Source of the DNA: Bacillota bacterium
Lineage (GTDB): Bacteria; Bacillota; Dehalobacteriia; UBA4068; UBA4997
Assembly (NCBI GenBank): GCA_021771915.1
Contig: JAETNY010000012.1
Coordinates: 1-64,000, forward strand
DNA length: 64,000 bases
Direction: 5' to 3'
This document shows positions 27,214 to 38,850 of the stretch, piece by piece. The notes under the pieces were generated by a model. The model did not search any database, was not told where the DNA came from, and worked only from the letters and a program-made list of their open reading frames with translations. Made by a program: the position numbers and the translations under genes. How positions within the stretch are numbered: the stretch's first letter is position 1; each line of letters opens with the position of its first letter.

Positions 27214-28515
27214 ATGGAAGTAAACGCAAAAGTTCTGAACCATGAGGGTAATGAACTGACTATGGAGGTTACGGCCGCCGCCGCTGATTTGGAGCAGGCC
27301 ATTGCCGTGACATTGCGCAAGGCCGCCAAAGAGGTTAAAATTCCCGGTTTCCGTCCGGGTAAAGTTCCGGCCAAGCTTTTGGAGGGCTATATCGGTGAGC
27401 ATGCTTTGTTGCAGGAGGCGCTGGACGAGATGTTGCAGCCGCTTTATGTTGAAGCGGTTTCGCAGACTGAAATTTTTCCGGTAGACAGACCTCATGTTGA
27501 GGTTGTTCAGCTGAAGCGCGGCGATGAAGTTAAAGTTAACATCAAGGTTACGGTTAAGCCGGAGGTTGAACTCGGCCAGTATAAGGGCATTGAGGTTACC
27601 AAAGAGGTTTATGTGCCTACTGAAGAAGATATTGACCAGGAAATCAAGCATATGCAGGAGCGTATTGCGCATATTATAGATTTGCCGGAGGGTACGGCGC
27701 TGGAAAACGGCGACACTGCGATTATTGATTTTGAGGGCTTTGTGGACGATGTGCCTTTTGAGGGCGGCAAGGCTGAAAAATATTCTCTGACTTTGGGCAG
27801 CAACACCTTTATCCCTGGTTTTGAGGACCAGTTGGTTGGCGTTAAAACCGGCGAGGCCGCTGATGTTAACGTAACTTTCCCGGAAGATTATCACAGCGAG
27901 GATTTGAAAGGCAAGCAGGCGCTGTTCAAGGTGTTTGTGCATGAGGCGCGCCGCCGCGATTTGCCGCCGGTTGACGATGATTTTGTTAAGGATATGCGCG
28001 AGGACTGCGATACCGTGGCCGAGTTGCGTGAAAAGCTGCGTGAGGAATTGAATGAAAAGGCCGAGCAGCTGGCGGTTCAAAACGCGCAGAATAAAGCTTT
28101 GGAGCAGGTTGTGGCTAACGCCAGCATGGATATTCCGGCTATTATGATTGATGACAGACTGGATCAGATGTTGCAGGAGTTTGAGGGACAGTTGCAATAT
28201 CAGGGCCTGACGCTGGAGCGCTTCTTCCAGCTGACTAATTCCACACGGGCTGAATGGCGCGCCGCACAGAAAGACCGCGCTGAAGAAGCCGTTAAGCAGG
28301 ATTTGGTGCTGGAGGCCATTGTTAAGGCAGAGGATATTCAGGCTGATGAAGCTGATATTGATAAGCAGATGCAGGAAATTGCGGACAGCTATGGCAAACC
28401 GCTGGCGGAAATCAAGGCCACCTTTGCCAACAACGACCGCCTGAAATTCTTTGAATATAACGTAAAAATGCTGAAAGCCATTGAACTTATCAACACCAGC
28501 GCTGTTATTTCCTAA
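27214..28515 (+). CDS. tig: Trigger factor
   Basis: [32 protein letters not shown]-like N-domain; PPIase domain [21 protein letters not shown]. Confidence 0.96.
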   Translation: [433 protein letters not shown]

Positions 28516-28649
28516 GGCTGGAATAATGACGGAAAAAAGTTTGTATATATGGCCAATGCCCGTGCATAATATTGTTAGTGAAGCAACGGACGCAGACCTT
28601 GCTTAAAAGGCCGGGCGTTTGTTAAGACTATTTGTCAGGGAGAGGTAAT

Positions 28650-29234
28650 ATGAGCATGTTAATACCAATGGTAGTGGAGCAGACCAGCCGCGGCGAGCGT
28701 TCTTATGATATTTACTCGCGCTTGCTGAAAGACCGCGTTTTGTTTTTGGGCGGCCAGGTTGATGATAATTTGGCCAATCTGGTTATTGCCCAGCTGCTTT
28801 TTCTGGAATCTGAGGACCCGGATAAGGATATTCATCTTTATATTAACAGCCCGGGCGGTTCGGTGACTGCTGGCATGGCTATTTATGATACCATGCAGTA
28901 TGTTAAACCGGACGTCAGCACCATCTGCATTGGCATGGCCGCCTCCATGGGTGCGTTTTTGCTGGCGGCGGGGCAGATTGGCAAGCGCTATGCACTGCCT
29001 AACAGTGAGATTATGATTCATCAGCCGCTGGGCGGTACTCAGGGGCAGACAACGGATATTGAAATTCACGCCAAGCGTATGGTGCAGATTAAAGAAAAGC
29101 TAAACCAGATTTTGGCCGACCGCACGGGGCAGTCTTATAAAAAAATTGCCGCTGATACGGAAAGAGATTTCTTTATGAGCGCAGAGGCCGCCCAGAAATA
29201 CGGTTTGGTTGATGAAATTATGGAACGACATTGA
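28650..29234 (+). CDS. clpP: ATP-dependent Clp protease proteolytic subunit
   Basis: [50 protein letters not shown]. Confidence 0.98.
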   Translation: MSMLIPMVVEQTSRGERSYDIYSRLLKDRVLFLGGQVDDNLANLVIAQLLFLESEDPDKDIHLYINSPGGSVTAGMAIYDTMQYVKPDVSTICIGMAASMGAFLLAAGQIGKRYALPNSEIMIHQPLGGTQGQTTDIEIHAKRMVQIKEKLNQILADRTGQSYKKIAADTERDFFMSAEAAQKYGLVDEIMERH

Positions 29235-29247
29235 GGAGTGTGTAGCG

Positions 29248-30513
29248 ATGCCAAAAAGGCCTAATGACCGGGAAAATATTCAATGTTCCTTTTGCGGCAA
29301 AACCCAGGAGCAGGTGCGCAAGCTGATTGCCGGGCCGGGGGTTTGCATTTGCAACGAGTGCATAGAACTCTGCGCCGAAATTATTGAAGAAGATATTATG
29401 CGCGCGGATTCGGAGTTGGCCGAGGAGGTTTTCGGTGAAATTCCCAAGCCGCGAGAAATAAAGGCGGCGCTGGACGATTATGTTATCGGCCAGGAGAAAG
29501 CTAAAAGGGTGCTTTCTGTTTCAGTTTATAATCATTATAAGCGTATTCGTTCCGGCAATTTAAGCGATGGCGTGGAACTGCAAAAAAGCAATATTTTGAT
29601 GCTTGGCCCCACTGGCAGCGGTAAAACTCTGCTGGCGGAAACACTGGCCAAAATTCTGAATGTGCCGTTTGCCGTGGCCGATGCGACTTCTTTAACAGAG
29701 GCCGGCTATGTGGGCGAGGACGTGGAAAATATTTTGCTGAAGCTTATTCAGGCGGCAGATTATGATATTGAGCGCGCCCAGCGCGGCATCATTTATATTG
29801 ATGAGATTGACAAAATTGCGCGCAAAAGCGAGAACCCGTCTATCACGCGCGATGTTTCCGGCGAGGGCGTTCAGCAGACGCTGCTGAAAATTCTGGAGGG
29901 TACGGTTGCTTCTGTACCGCCGCAGGGCGGACGCAAGCACCCCCATCAGGAATTGCTGCAAATTGATACAACTAATATTTTGTTTATTTGCGGCGGCGCT
30001 TTCTGCGGCATTGAGAATATCATCAAACAGCGTGTGAACACTAAAACGCTGGGCTTTGGGGCGGAGGTCAGCAGCAATCGGGCGATTGATAATGAACTGT
30101 TGGCCAAGGCACAGCCGGAGGATTTGTTGAAATTTGGCTTAATTCCGGAGTTTGTCGGCCGTCTGCCAATTATGGTGACGCTGGACGCGCTGGATAAGCA
30201 GGCTTTGATGAAGGTTCTGACAGAACCCAAAAACGCTTTGGTTAAGCAATATCAGAAGCTGTTTGCCATGGACGGCGTGGAACTTTCCTTTAAGAAAGAG
30301 GCCGTTGAGGGTGTGGCTGATGAAGCGCTGGCTCGTAAAACCGGCGCTCGGGGTCTGCGCGCCATTTTTGAAGAAATGATGATGGATACCATGTTTGATT
30401 TGCCCTCGCGTGATGATGTGGCGGAATGTGTGGTAACCTCTGATACTGTTAAAAACCGTCAGCCGTTGATTATCAGCAAACAAAAGGCGGCTGACCATAA
30501 AACCACGGCTTAG
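29248..30513 (+). CDS. clpX: ATP-dependent Clp protease ATP-binding subunit ClpX
   Basis: [30 protein letters not shown] zinc domain; [17 protein letters not shown]. Confidence 0.98.
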   Translation: MPKRPNDRENIQCSFCGKTQEQVRKLIAGPGVCICNECIELCAEIIEEDIMRADSELAEEVFGEIPKPREIKAALDDYVIGQEKAKRVLSVSVYNHYKRIRSGNLSDGVELQKSNILMLGPTGSGKTLLAETLAKILNVPFAVADATSLTEAGYVGEDVENILLKLIQAADYDIERAQRGIIYIDEIDKIARKSENPSITRDVSGEGVQQTLLKILEGTVASVPPQGGRKHPHQELLQIDTTNILFICGGAFCGIENIIKQRVNTKTLGFGAEVSSNRAIDNELLAKAQPEDLLKFGLIPEFVGRLPIMVTLDALDKQALMKVLTEPKNALVKQYQKLFAMDGVELSFKKEAVEGVADEALARKTGARGLRAIFEEMMMDTMFDLPSRDDVAECVVTSDTVKNRQPLIISKQKAADHKTTA

Positions 30514-30545
30514 GCCGGGGCGCTTAAGAATTTAAAATATAAATT

Positions 30546-30577
30546 GAGGATAACTGAACTCGGTTATCCTCTTTTGA
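30546..30577 (+). terminator. Hairpin after clpX
   Basis: GAGGATAACTGAACTCGGTTATCCTCTTTTG. Confidence 0.65.
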
Positions 30578-30610
30578 TAATCAGCTTTATAATTAGAAAG
30601 AAGGTAGATT

Positions 30611-33064
30611 ATGCCGGAGGAAAAAAACATAAATGAACTTCAGCCGGAGCAGTTGGAGGGTTTTTTGGAGGACGGTCTGCCGCCGGGCTGTGAGGAATAC
30701 CCGATGATTCCGCTGCGCGGCATGATGATTTTTCCCTATTCGGCGGTGCATTTAGACGTTGGCCGCGCTAAAAGTATTCAGGCTTTGGACGAAGCCATGC
30801 TTACCGGGCGCGAGATTTTTTTCACGATGCAGAAAGAAGTTGATTCTGACGAGCCAGCGCCGGAGGATTTGCATGAGGTTGGCACGATTGCCAGCATTAA
30901 ACAGGTTTTGAAGCTGCCCGGCGGCACAGTGCGACTGTTGATTGCCGGTCTTTGCCGCGCTCGGCTGGAATATTATAGCCAGCTGGAGCCTTATGCGGTG
31001 GCGGTGGTGCGTGAGCAGCCGGACGTTGTGGGGCAGGACAAAAAGACTCGCTTGCAGGTGGAGGCGCTGAAGCGTCGTCTGCGAGAGGCCTTTGTCAGCT
31101 TTGCGGCTTTGAATAAAAAATATCCGCCGGAGGCCGCCAACCATATTAATGGACTGGAAAATCCGGGCGAGTTGGCTGATACCGTGGCCAGCTATCTGTT
31201 TTTGCCGCTGGAGGAGCGCCAGAAGCTGCTGGAAACTTTTGATATTATTGAGCGCATGGAGCTGCTTTTGGGGATTATCGCCAAGGAAACCGAAATTTTG
31301 GAGTTGGAACGCAAAATCGGTAACCGGGTGCATAATCAGATTGACAAAAACCAAAAGGAGTATTATTTGCGTGAGCAGCTGCGCGCTATCAATCGGGAAT
31401 TGGGCGATGGCGAGGACCGCGCCAGTGAAATTGAAGATTTTCGTCAGCGCATGGAGGGCAGGGATTTGCCGGAATATGTGCTGGAGCGTTTGGAAAAAGA
31501 GTTTGGCCGCCTGCGTCATATGCCGAGCATGACGGCGGAGGCTAATGTGGTGGAAAATTATATTGACTGGGTGCTGGATATGCCCTGGGGCGAGTTCACC
31601 GAGGATAATCTGGATTTGGCCGAGGCCGAGCGCGTGTTGAATGAGGACCACTTTGGTCTGAAAAAGGTTAAGGAGCGCATTTTGGAGTTTTTGGCGGTGC
31701 GTCAGATGACCAATTCTCTCAAGGGGCCAATCCTCTGCCTGGTAGGGCCGCCCGGCGTGGGCAAAACCTCGTTGGCCGCTTCGATTGCCCGGGCGCTGGG
31801 GCGCAAATATGTGCGCCTGTCATTAGGCGGCGTGCATGACGAGGCGGAAATTCGCGGTCATCGTCGCACCTATATTGGCTCCCAGCCGGGACGTATTATG
31901 CAGTATCTGAAAAACGCCGGCACCTCTAATCCGCTTTTTTTGTTGGACGAGATTGATAAAATGGCCAGCGACTTCCGCGGCGACCCGGCCAGCGCCATGT
32001 TGGAGGTTTTGGACCCGGCTCAGAACAACACGTTCAGCGACCACTATCTGGAGATGCCTTTTAATCTCTCACAGGTGCTGTTCATCACCACGGCCAATGT
32101 GGAACAGGATATTCCGGAGCCGCTTTGGGACCGCATGGAGATTGTGCGGCTGGACAGCTATACCGAGGACGAGAAAATGCAAATTGCCGTGCGGCATTTA
32201 CTGCCCCGACAGTTGGCGGAGCATGGTTTGAAAAAAAGCCAGCTGAAACTTTCTGAAAATGCTCTGCTGACGATTATCCGCACCTATACCCGGGAGGCCG
32301 GTGTGCGCGGTTTGGAACGGCAGTTGGCCAAAATCTGCCGTAAGGTGGTTAAGGGCATTGTGGGCGGTAAATGGGAAAAATTGAACGTCAGCCAGCGCAA
32401 TTTAAAGGAATTGCTGGGCGAGCCTTCCTATCATTATGATTTGATTGATAAAGAGGACCAGATTGGCGTGGTGAATGGACTGGCCTGGACGGCGGCCGGC
32501 GGCGATACGCTGACGGTGGAGGCGCAGCTGTTGCCGGGCAAGGGCAATTTGTTGCTGACCGGTCAGCTGGGCGATGTGATGAAAGAGAGCGCTCAGGCCG
32601 GTTGGACATACCTGCGTTCTATTGGCGAGCAGTATGACGTGCCGGAGGACATCAGCAATTTGGACGTGCATATTCACGTGCCGGAGGGGGCTATTCCCAA
32701 AGACGGCCCCTCCGCCGGGGTGACGATGGCCTGTGCGTTGGCTTCTGCTTTTAGCGGTCGGCCGGTGCGCCGCAGCGTGGCGATGACAGGCGAGATAACC
32801 TTGCGCGGTCGGGTGCTGCCGATTGGCGGTTTGAAAGAAAAGTCGATTGCCGCTTTGCGTGCCGGTGTGAAAACGGTGGTAATTCCCAAGGGCAACAAGC
32901 GCGATTTGGCCGAGCTGCCGGAGGTGGTGCGCGATAATCTGAAATTTATCTGTGCAGAAACCTTGCAGGACGTTTTACAGGTGGCGTTACAGCCGGAACG
33001 AGAGGCAGAAAAAAAGATTAAAAATGAACCAGAAAAACAGCCGGAGAATATAAATGAAGATTAA
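30611..33064 (+). CDS. lon: ATP-dependent protease Lon
   Basis: [20 protein letters not shown]; catalytic [24 protein letters not shown]. Confidence 0.97.
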   Translation: MPEEKNINELQPEQLEGFLEDGLPPGCEEYPMIPLRGMMIFPYSAVHLDVGRAKSIQALDEAMLTGREIFFTMQKEVDSDEPAPEDLHEVGTIASIKQVLKLPGGTVRLLIAGLCRARLEYYSQLEPYAVAVVREQPDVVGQDKKTRLQVEALKRRLREAFVSFAALNKKYPPEAANHINGLENPGELADTVASYLFLPLEERQKLLETFDIIERMELLLGIIAKETEILELERKIGNRVHNQIDKNQKEYYLREQLRAINRELGDGEDRASEIEDFRQRMEGRDLPEYVLERLEKEFGRLRHMPSMTAEANVVENYIDWVLDMPWGEFTEDNLDLAEAERVLNEDHFGLKKVKERILEFLAVRQMTNSLKGPILCLVGPPGVGKTSLAASIARALGRKYVRLSLGGVHDEAEIRGHRRTYIGSQPGRIMQYLKNAGTSNPLFLLDEIDKMASDFRGDPASAMLEVLDPAQNNTFSDHYLEMPFNLSQVLFITTANVEQDIPEPLWDRMEIVRLDSYTEDEKMQIAVRHLLPRQLAEHGLKKSQLKLSENALLTIIRTYTREAGVRGLERQLAKICRKVVKGIVGGKWEKLNVSQRNLKELLGEPSYHYDLIDKEDQIGVVNGLAWTAAGGDTLTVEAQLLPGKGNLLLTGQLGDVMKESAQAGWTYLRSIGEQYDVPEDISNLDVHIHVPEGAIPKDGPSAGVTMACALASAFSGRPVRRSVAMTGEITLRGRVLPIGGLKEKSIAALRAGVKTVVIPKGNKRDLAELPEVVRDNLKFICAETLQDVLQVALQPEREAEKKIKNEPEKQPENINED

Positions 33065-33686
33065 ACAGGCGAAATATTTGCTGACGGCGGTGCGGCCAGA
33101 CCAGTATCCGCCGGCAGCGCTGCCGGCCGTCAGTTTTTGCGGCCGTTCCAATGTGGGTAAAAGTTCTTTAATCAACGCGCTGTTAAATCGGCGCAATCTG
33201 GCGCGCACCAGTTCGCAGCCCGGCAAAACGCGTACCATAAATTTTTTTGAGGTGGACTCCTCGCTTTCAGAGGATACATTATGCCGCTGGTATCTGGTGG
33301 ATTTGCCTGGCTATGGCTATGCCAAAGTTTCCAAGCAGGAGCGCGACGCCTGGCGTGTGATGATTGACGCTTATTTACAGGGCTGGCCGGGGCCGAATTT
33401 GTTTTTGCAGCTGGTGGATATCCGGCATGAGCCGAGCGCGCTGGATAAGCAGATGTGGCAGTATTTATGCGATTTCTGTGCCAAAAGCCGGCCGCAGCCG
33501 GTGGCCTGCCGTCTGGTGGTTACCAAAGCGGATAAAATCAGCAAGGGCGCAAGAGAACGCCAGCTGGCCATGATTGCCAAAACGCTGGGCGCGCCGCGCA
33601 GCCAAATGCTGCCTTTTTCTGTGCCGGGGCGCGAGGGGCGTGATGAACTGCTGGAATGGCTGGAGGAATATTTGATTAATTTGTAA
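33054..33686 (+). CDS. engB: Ribosome biogenesis GTPase EngB/YsxC
   Basis: [39 protein letters not shown]. Confidence 0.97.
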   Translation: MKIKQAKYLLTAVRPDQYPPAALPAVSFCGRSNVGKSSLINALLNRRNLARTSSQPGKTRTINFFEVDSSLSEDTLCRWYLVDLPGYGYAKVSKQERDAWRVMIDAYLQGWPGPNLFLQLVDIRHEPSALDKQMWQYLCDFCAKSRPQPVACRLVVTKADKISKGARERQLAMIAKTLGAPRSQMLPFSVPGREGRDELLEWLEEYLINL

Positions 33687-33714
33687 AAAAGTTGGCTTAA
33701 AAAAGGGAGTTCTG

Positions 33715-34515
33715 ATGAAAGAAACCTATAAAGCGCTGATTATTGGCGATGTGGTGGGCGAATGTGGCCGACAGGCGCTGGAAAAAACGCTGGCGGAGTT
33801 ACAATGGGAGATGGACGTTGATTTTACCGTGGTTAATGGGGAGAATATCAGCGGCGGCAAGGGTCTGAGCCGGCGTGGTTATAATTTTCTCTGTCGGCTG
33901 GGGGTTGATGCTATCACTCTGGGTAACCATATTTGGGGTCACCGGGATATCACCCAGCTTTTGGCACAGGCGCCCAACCTTTGCCGGCCGGCCAATCTGC
34001 CGCCGGGAACGGCTGGCTGCGGCTGGCGGCTTTTGCCTTGCGGTGATGTGCAAATTGCCGTGGTTAACCTGTTGGGGCGCGTTTATATGAATATGCCGGC
34101 TCTGGATTGTCCTTTTCATACGGTACAGTCGCTGCTGGCGGAAATTCAGGCGCAGACTCCGATTATTCTGGTGGATTTTCATGCGGAAACCACATCGGAG
34201 AAGCTGGCGCTGGCTAATTTTCTGGACGGCCGGGTGACTGCGGTTTGGGGAACGCATACGCATGTGCAGACCAATGATGCGCGGCTGCTGCCGCGCGGTA
34301 CTGCCTATCTTTCTGACGCCGGTATGACGGGCGCCAGAGATTCAGTTTTGGGCGTGGAAACCGAGGGTGTGGTGGCGCGATATTTAAGCGGCCGACCATC
34401 GCCTTTTGTGGTGGCGCATGGCGTTGCCCAGCTTAACGGCCTGTTGCTGGAATTTGCGCCGGACGGTAAGGCGCGGAATATTCAAACTGTCAACCGCGAG
34501 GTGCAGTTGCTTTGA
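33715..34515 (+). CDS. YmdB-like metallophosphoesterase (TIGR00282 family)
   Basis: LIIGDVVGECGRQALEKTL...VNGENISGGKGLSRRGYNFL...TLGNHIWGHRDI. Confidence 0.94.
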   Translation: MKETYKALIIGDVVGECGRQALEKTLAELQWEMDVDFTVVNGENISGGKGLSRRGYNFLCRLGVDAITLGNHIWGHRDITQLLAQAPNLCRPANLPPGTAGCGWRLLPCGDVQIAVVNLLGRVYMNMPALDCPFHTVQSLLAEIQAQTPIILVDFHAETTSEKLALANFLDGRVTAVWGTHTHVQTNDARLLPRGTAYLSDAGMTGARDSVLGVETEGVVARYLSGRPSPFVVAHGVAQLNGLLLEFAPDGKARNIQTVNREVQLL

Positions 34516-34539
34516 TAAAATAAATAATCCTTTGGATAA

Positions 34540-34650
34540 AACAGCGCCACCAACCGGATTATTACGGCCTTTCTGGCTGGCGCAGCCAGCGCCGGGGCCC
34601 AGACCGCCAACTATCAGCTGGCGGATTATGTTAAATTTTTGGGTATGTAA
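34540..34650 (+). pseudogene. N-terminal fossil of a flavodoxin/NADPH-dependent FMN reductase-like (iron-sulfur flavoprotein type) gene
   Basis: Stop-free codons read NSATNRIITAFLAGAASAGAQTANYQLADYVKFLGM*, resembling SPR.NGNT..L..AFL.GA..AGAE...I.LADYNIK. Confidence 0.5.
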
Positions 34651-34774
34651 ATTGCCTGAAATGTAAAATTTTTTAACAGTCTAAAATCATCGTTAAAATC
34701 TTGCAAAAATGCGCCGGCTGTGCTAAAATACATTATAAGTAATGTTTTTTAAGTGATAGGAGGTTAGGCATTTA

Positions 34775-36331
34775 GTGTTTGGTTTAGCCAAAAAATGGCT
34801 GTTCGGGTTGGGGCTGTCGATTTGTTTGTTTTTAGCCTTAACGCCGGCCATAGCCTGGGCGTCAGACGACGAGGGCGACAGTCAGATATATGCCATTTAT
34901 GTTGCCGGGCAGCAGGGCGCAGATAAAAATAACAATGGCAGTACCGATATTAACATTAATAACGATAAGCAAAATGAAACGGCTGATAACACGCAGGATA
35001 AATATGAGCCGGTGCCGGGCTATGTTCAGGATAATGAACAGCAGTCGGAAAATCTGGATTTGAACAATGAAAGCAGTAATTCGAATAACAATGACAAAAA
35101 TAATAATCAGAACGGCGATAATTTAAATAATAATAATCCGGAAAATAACAATCAGAACAATAATTTAGAAAGTAATAATTCCGGCAACAATCCGGAAGAT
35201 AATAATAATCAGGCTGATAATCAGCTGTCGGCACAGGATTTTCCGGCGCTGGCGGATAGTCTGGAGGTTTTGCTTTGGGACGCGGCCAGTCAGACCAATA
35301 AAAAGGCGCGAGTTACGCCGGTTAATCTGGCGTTGCGCGGCAGTTTTCTGCCCAGCGACGTACCGGCTTTGGCGGTATCCGGTCGTACTCTGGTACCGGT
35401 GCGCCTGATTAGTGAGCAGATGCAGGCCGGCGTTAACTGGGACAAGACAACCAACACGGTGACTATCAGCCGGGGTGCGCAGACGATTGTGTTGACAATT
35501 GGCAGCAGTACGGCGCTGGTGAATGACCGGCCGGTACAGGTGCCGGGCGATGTCAGCGTGACGCTGGTTACGCATGAGGGCACGGCGCGCACGATGGTGC
35601 CGGTGCGTTTTGTAGTGGAGAGTTTGGACGCGGCCGTGAATTATGACCAGGCACGGCGCATTGTGGATATTACGCCGCCTTTGTGGCAGGAGCCTGACAA
35701 TACGGATAATCCGGTTGAGCCAGCGCCGGAGCCTGAACCGGAGCCAATTCCGCCGCCGGGCATTGACGAAAATGGTAATCTGTTGCGGCGAGTGGTTTTA
35801 GACCCGGGACATGGCGGTTCTGACCCTGGCACCAACGGCAGCGGTTATGATGAAAAGGATATTAATTTGGCCGTTTCCCTGAAATTGCAGACGGAACTGC
35901 AAAACGCCGGTTTTGAAGTGATTATGGCGCGCAATGACGACAGCTATCTGGGGCTGGTGGAGCGCGCGGCGCTGACTGTGCAGGAAGATGCGCCGGTGTT
36001 TGTAAGTATTCACTGTAATTCTGCCGCCAACATTCCCTCGGCTAATGGGATTGAAACCTATGCTGCGCCGGAGGATAATGACGACGCGGAATTGGCGGGT
36101 TATATTCAGAAAGAATTAATTGCGGCCACTGGCGCTAAGGACCGCGGCGTTAAAACTTCGGCGTTGGTGGTGCTTACGCATAATGCAGCGCCGGCTTGTC
36201 TGGTGGAAATTGGTTTTATGAGTAACAGCGCTGAATGCGCCAAAATTGCTGATAGCTCTTATCAGCAGAAGCTGGCCGAGGCAGTTGCGGCTGGTGTGGA
36301 GGCGTATTTTGAGGCAAAGGTTGAACAATAA
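34775..36331 (+). CDS. N-acetylmuramoyl-L-alanine amidase with signal peptide, Asn-rich linker and copper-amine-oxidase-like N domain
   Basis: RRVVLDPGHGGSDPGTNGSGYDEKDINLAVSLKL...PVFVSIHCNSAANIPSANGIETY (Amidase_3); GRTLVPVRLISEQMQAGVNWDKTTNTVTI. Confidence 0.9.
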   Translation: MFGLAKKWLFGLGLSICLFLALTPAIAWASDDEGDSQIYAIYVAGQQGADKNNNGSTDININNDKQNETADNTQDKYEPVPGYVQDNEQQSENLDLNNESSNSNNNDKNNNQNGDNLNNNNPENNNQNNNLESNNSGNNPEDNNNQADNQLSAQDFPALADSLEVLLWDAASQTNKKARVTPVNLALRGSFLPSDVPALAVSGRTLVPVRLISEQMQAGVNWDKTTNTVTISRGAQTIVLTIGSSTALVNDRPVQVPGDVSVTLVTHEGTARTMVPVRFVVESLDAAVNYDQARRIVDITPPLWQEPDNTDNPVEPAPEPEPEPIPPPGIDENGNLLRRVVLDPGHGGSDPGTNGSGYDEKDINLAVSLKLQTELQNAGFEVIMARNDDSYLGLVERAALTVQEDAPVFVSIHCNSAANIPSANGIETYAAPEDNDDAELAGYIQKELIAATGAKDRGVKTSALVVLTHNAAPACLVEIGFMSNSAECAKIADSSYQQKLAEAVAAGVEAYFEAKVEQ

Positions 36332-36370
36332 AATATATATACAATCTGGGAACTTAAAGGAGGAACAAAA

Positions 36371-38767
36371 ATGACCACAGAAAACAAATTGCAAGGACCC
36401 CTCTCTCCGGAACTTCTGCAAAAGATGGACGCCTATTGGCGCGCTGCCAATTATCTTTCAGCGGCGCAGCTCTATCTTTATGACAATCCGCTCCTGAAAG
36501 AACCGTTGAACCTGAACCATATCAAGCCCAACGTGGTGGGCCATTGGGGTACTGTACCCGGCCAGAACTTTATTTATCTGCACCTGAACAGGGTGATTAA
36601 GGAACATGACCTGAATATGTTCTATATCAGCGGCCCGGGTCATGGCGGTAACGCGATGGTGGCTAACACCTGGCTGGAGGGTTCTTATACCGAAGTTTAT
36701 CCGGATATTACTCAGGACGAGGCCGGCATGAAAAAGCTGTTTAAGCAGTTCTCTTTCCCGGGCGGTATTTCCAGTCATGTGGCGCCGGAAACTCCCGGCT
36801 CCATTAACGAGGGCGGTGAGTTGGGTTATTCTCTGGCGCACGCTTTTGGCGCGGTTTTGGATAATCCTGATTTGATTGCCGCCACGGTTGTGGGCGACGG
36901 CGAGGCGGAAACCGGCCCGCTGGCAACGGCATGGCAGGCTAACAAGCTGTTGAATCCGGCCACAGACGGCACGGTTATGCCTATTTTGCATTTGAATGGT
37001 TATAAAATTGCCAATCCAACCATTTTTGCGCGTATTACTGATGAGGAGTTGGAATCTTTCTTCAAGGGCTGCGGCTGGAAACCTTATTTTGTTGAGGGGC
37101 ATGAGCCAGAAATTATGCATCAGAAGATGGCGGCGGCGCTTGACGCGGTAGTGGCAGACATCAAAGCTATCAAAGAGGCTGCGGCCAAGGGCGAAACCAA
37201 ACGTCCGGTTTGGCCGATGATTGTTTTGCGCACTCCCAAAGGCTGGACCGGTCCCAAAGAGGTGGGCGGCAAGCCGATTGAGGGTACTTTCCGGGCGCAT
37301 CAGGTGCCGATTGTGGTTAACAAAGAAAATCCGGATAATGTACCGCTGCTGGAAAGCTGGCTTAAGAGTTATCACCCGGAGGAATTGTTTGATGAGGACG
37401 GCCATTTGCGCGCTGATTTGCAGGAACTGGCGCCGCAGGCCAATCGTCGTATGGGCTCCAACCCGGTTACCAATGGCGGCGTTGCGCATGATTTGCGTTT
37501 GCCGGACTTCCGTGATTATGCGGTTAAATTTGACGTACCCGGCAGTGTTATGGCGCAGGATATGTTGGTTTTGGGCAATTTTGTGCGCGATATCGTTGAA
37601 GATAATGAGAACCGCCGCAATTTCCGCGTTTTTGGTCCTGATGAAACTCAGAGCAATCGTCTGGGCGCTGTATTTGAGGTTACTAACCGTCAGTGGGGCG
37701 CGGATATGCTGCCGGACGGTCAGGACGAATTTTTAGCTACGGACGGCCGCATTATTGACAGTATGCTTTCTGAGCATATGTGTCAGGGTATGCTGGAGGG
37801 CTATTTGCTGACCGGCCGCCATGGTTTCTTTAACAGCTATGAAGCATTTATCCGTATTGTCGATTCCATGTTCAGCCAGCATGCTAAATGGCTGAAAGTT
37901 TGTCAGGATTTGCCCTGGCGCCGTTCCATTGCCTCGTTGAACTATGTGCTTTCTTCTCACGTTTGGCAGCAGGACCACAATGGCTTTACGCATCAGGACC
38001 CAGGCTTCTTTGACCATGTGGCTAATAAGAAGGCGGATATTGTGCGCATGTATTTGCCGCCGGACGCTAACTGTCTGCTTTCCTGCTTTGACCATTGTAT
38101 TCGCACCCGTGATTATGTTAATGTGATGGTAGCTTCTAAACACCCCCGTCCGCAGTGGCTGACCATGGAACAGGCGGTTAAACACTGCACACAGGGCGCC
38201 GGCATTTGGCAGTGGGCCAGCAACGACCAGTATACGGAGCCGGATATTGTGATGGCCTGCTGCGGCGATACGCCGACCCTGGAAACGCTGGCGGCGGTAT
38301 CTATTCTGCGTCATCACCTGCCGGAGTTGAAAATCCGCGTGGTTAACGTGGTTGACCTCTTTAAGCTTCAGCCGCAGGAAGAACACCCACATGGTTTCTC
38401 TGACGCTGACTATGATTTGCTGTTTACCAAAGATAAGCCGATTTTGTTCGCTTATCATGGCTATCCCAGCTTAATCAGAGAACTTACCTATAAGCGTTGT
38501 AACCGCAATTTGACGGTGCGCGGTTATCTGGAGGAGGGTACAATCACCACGCCGTTTGATATGCGCGTTCAGAATGAACTTGACCGTTTCCATCTGGTGC
38601 AGACCGCGGTTACACTGTTGCCGCAGTTGGGTAATCGGGGCGCATATTTAATTCAGATGATGAAAGATAAGTTGGTTGAGCATAAACAGTATATTGATGA
38701 TTTCGGCCAGGATTTGCCGGAAATCCGTGAATGGACCTGGGCGGACAGCATGAAAGATATTAAATAA
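36371..38767 (+). CDS. xfp: Xylulose-5-phosphate/fructose-6-phosphate phosphoketolase
   Basis: [38 protein letters not shown]...ISGPGHGG...[27 protein letters not shown]. Confidence 0.97.
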   Translation: MTTENKLQGPLSPELLQKMDAYWRAANYLSAAQLYLYDNPLLKEPLNLNHIKPNVVGHWGTVPGQNFIYLHLNRVIKEHDLNMFYISGPGHGGNAMVANTWLEGSYTEVYPDITQDEAGMKKLFKQFSFPGGISSHVAPETPGSINEGGELGYSLAHAFGAVLDNPDLIAATVVGDGEAETGPLATAWQANKLLNPATDGTVMPILHLNGYKIANPTIFARITDEELESFFKGCGWKPYFVEGHEPEIMHQKMAAALDAVVADIKAIKEAAAKGETKRPVWPMIVLRTPKGWTGPKEVGGKPIEGTFRAHQVPIVVNKENPDNVPLLESWLKSYHPEELFDEDGHLRADLQELAPQANRRMGSNPVTNGGVAHDLRLPDFRDYAVKFDVPGSVMAQDMLVLGNFVRDIVEDNENRRNFRVFGPDETQSNRLGAVFEVTNRQWGADMLPDGQDEFLATDGRIIDSMLSEHMCQGMLEGYLLTGRHGFFNSYEAFIRIVDSMFSQHAKWLKVCQDLPWRRSIASLNYVLSSHVWQQDHNGFTHQDPGFFDHVANKKADIVRMYLPPDANCLLSCFDHCIRTRDYVNVMVASKHPRPQWLTMEQAVKHCTQGAGIWQWASNDQYTEPDIVMACCGDTPTLETLAAVSILRHHLPELKIRVVNVVDLFKLQPQEEHPHGFSDADYDLLFTKDKPILFAYHGYPSLIRELTYKRCNRNLTVRGYLEEGTITTPFDMRVQNELDRFHLVQTAVTLLPQLGNRGAYLIQMMKDKLVEHKQYIDDFGQDLPEIREWTWADSMKDIK

Positions 38768-38777
38768 AATCTGTATA

Positions 38778-38813
38778 TAAGCCAAAGCCTCACCTTTAAG
38801 GTGGGGCTTTTTG
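38778..38813 (+). terminator. Intrinsic terminator
   Basis: AAAGCCTCACC tttaa GGTGGGGCTTTTT. Confidence 0.75.
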
Positions 38814-38850
38814 CTGCTGTTCTGCATATAATAGGGGCGGAGGTGGGCTT

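Noticed and set aside
27082-28197. 371-aa minus-strand ORF opposite tig
   Set aside because: Antisense to a strongly conserved gene; His/Gln/Leu/Ile-rich composition typical of reverse-strand translation
36458-37489. 343-aa minus-strand ORF opposite xfp
   Set aside because: Antisense artefact of a conserved coding sequence, no recognisable domain
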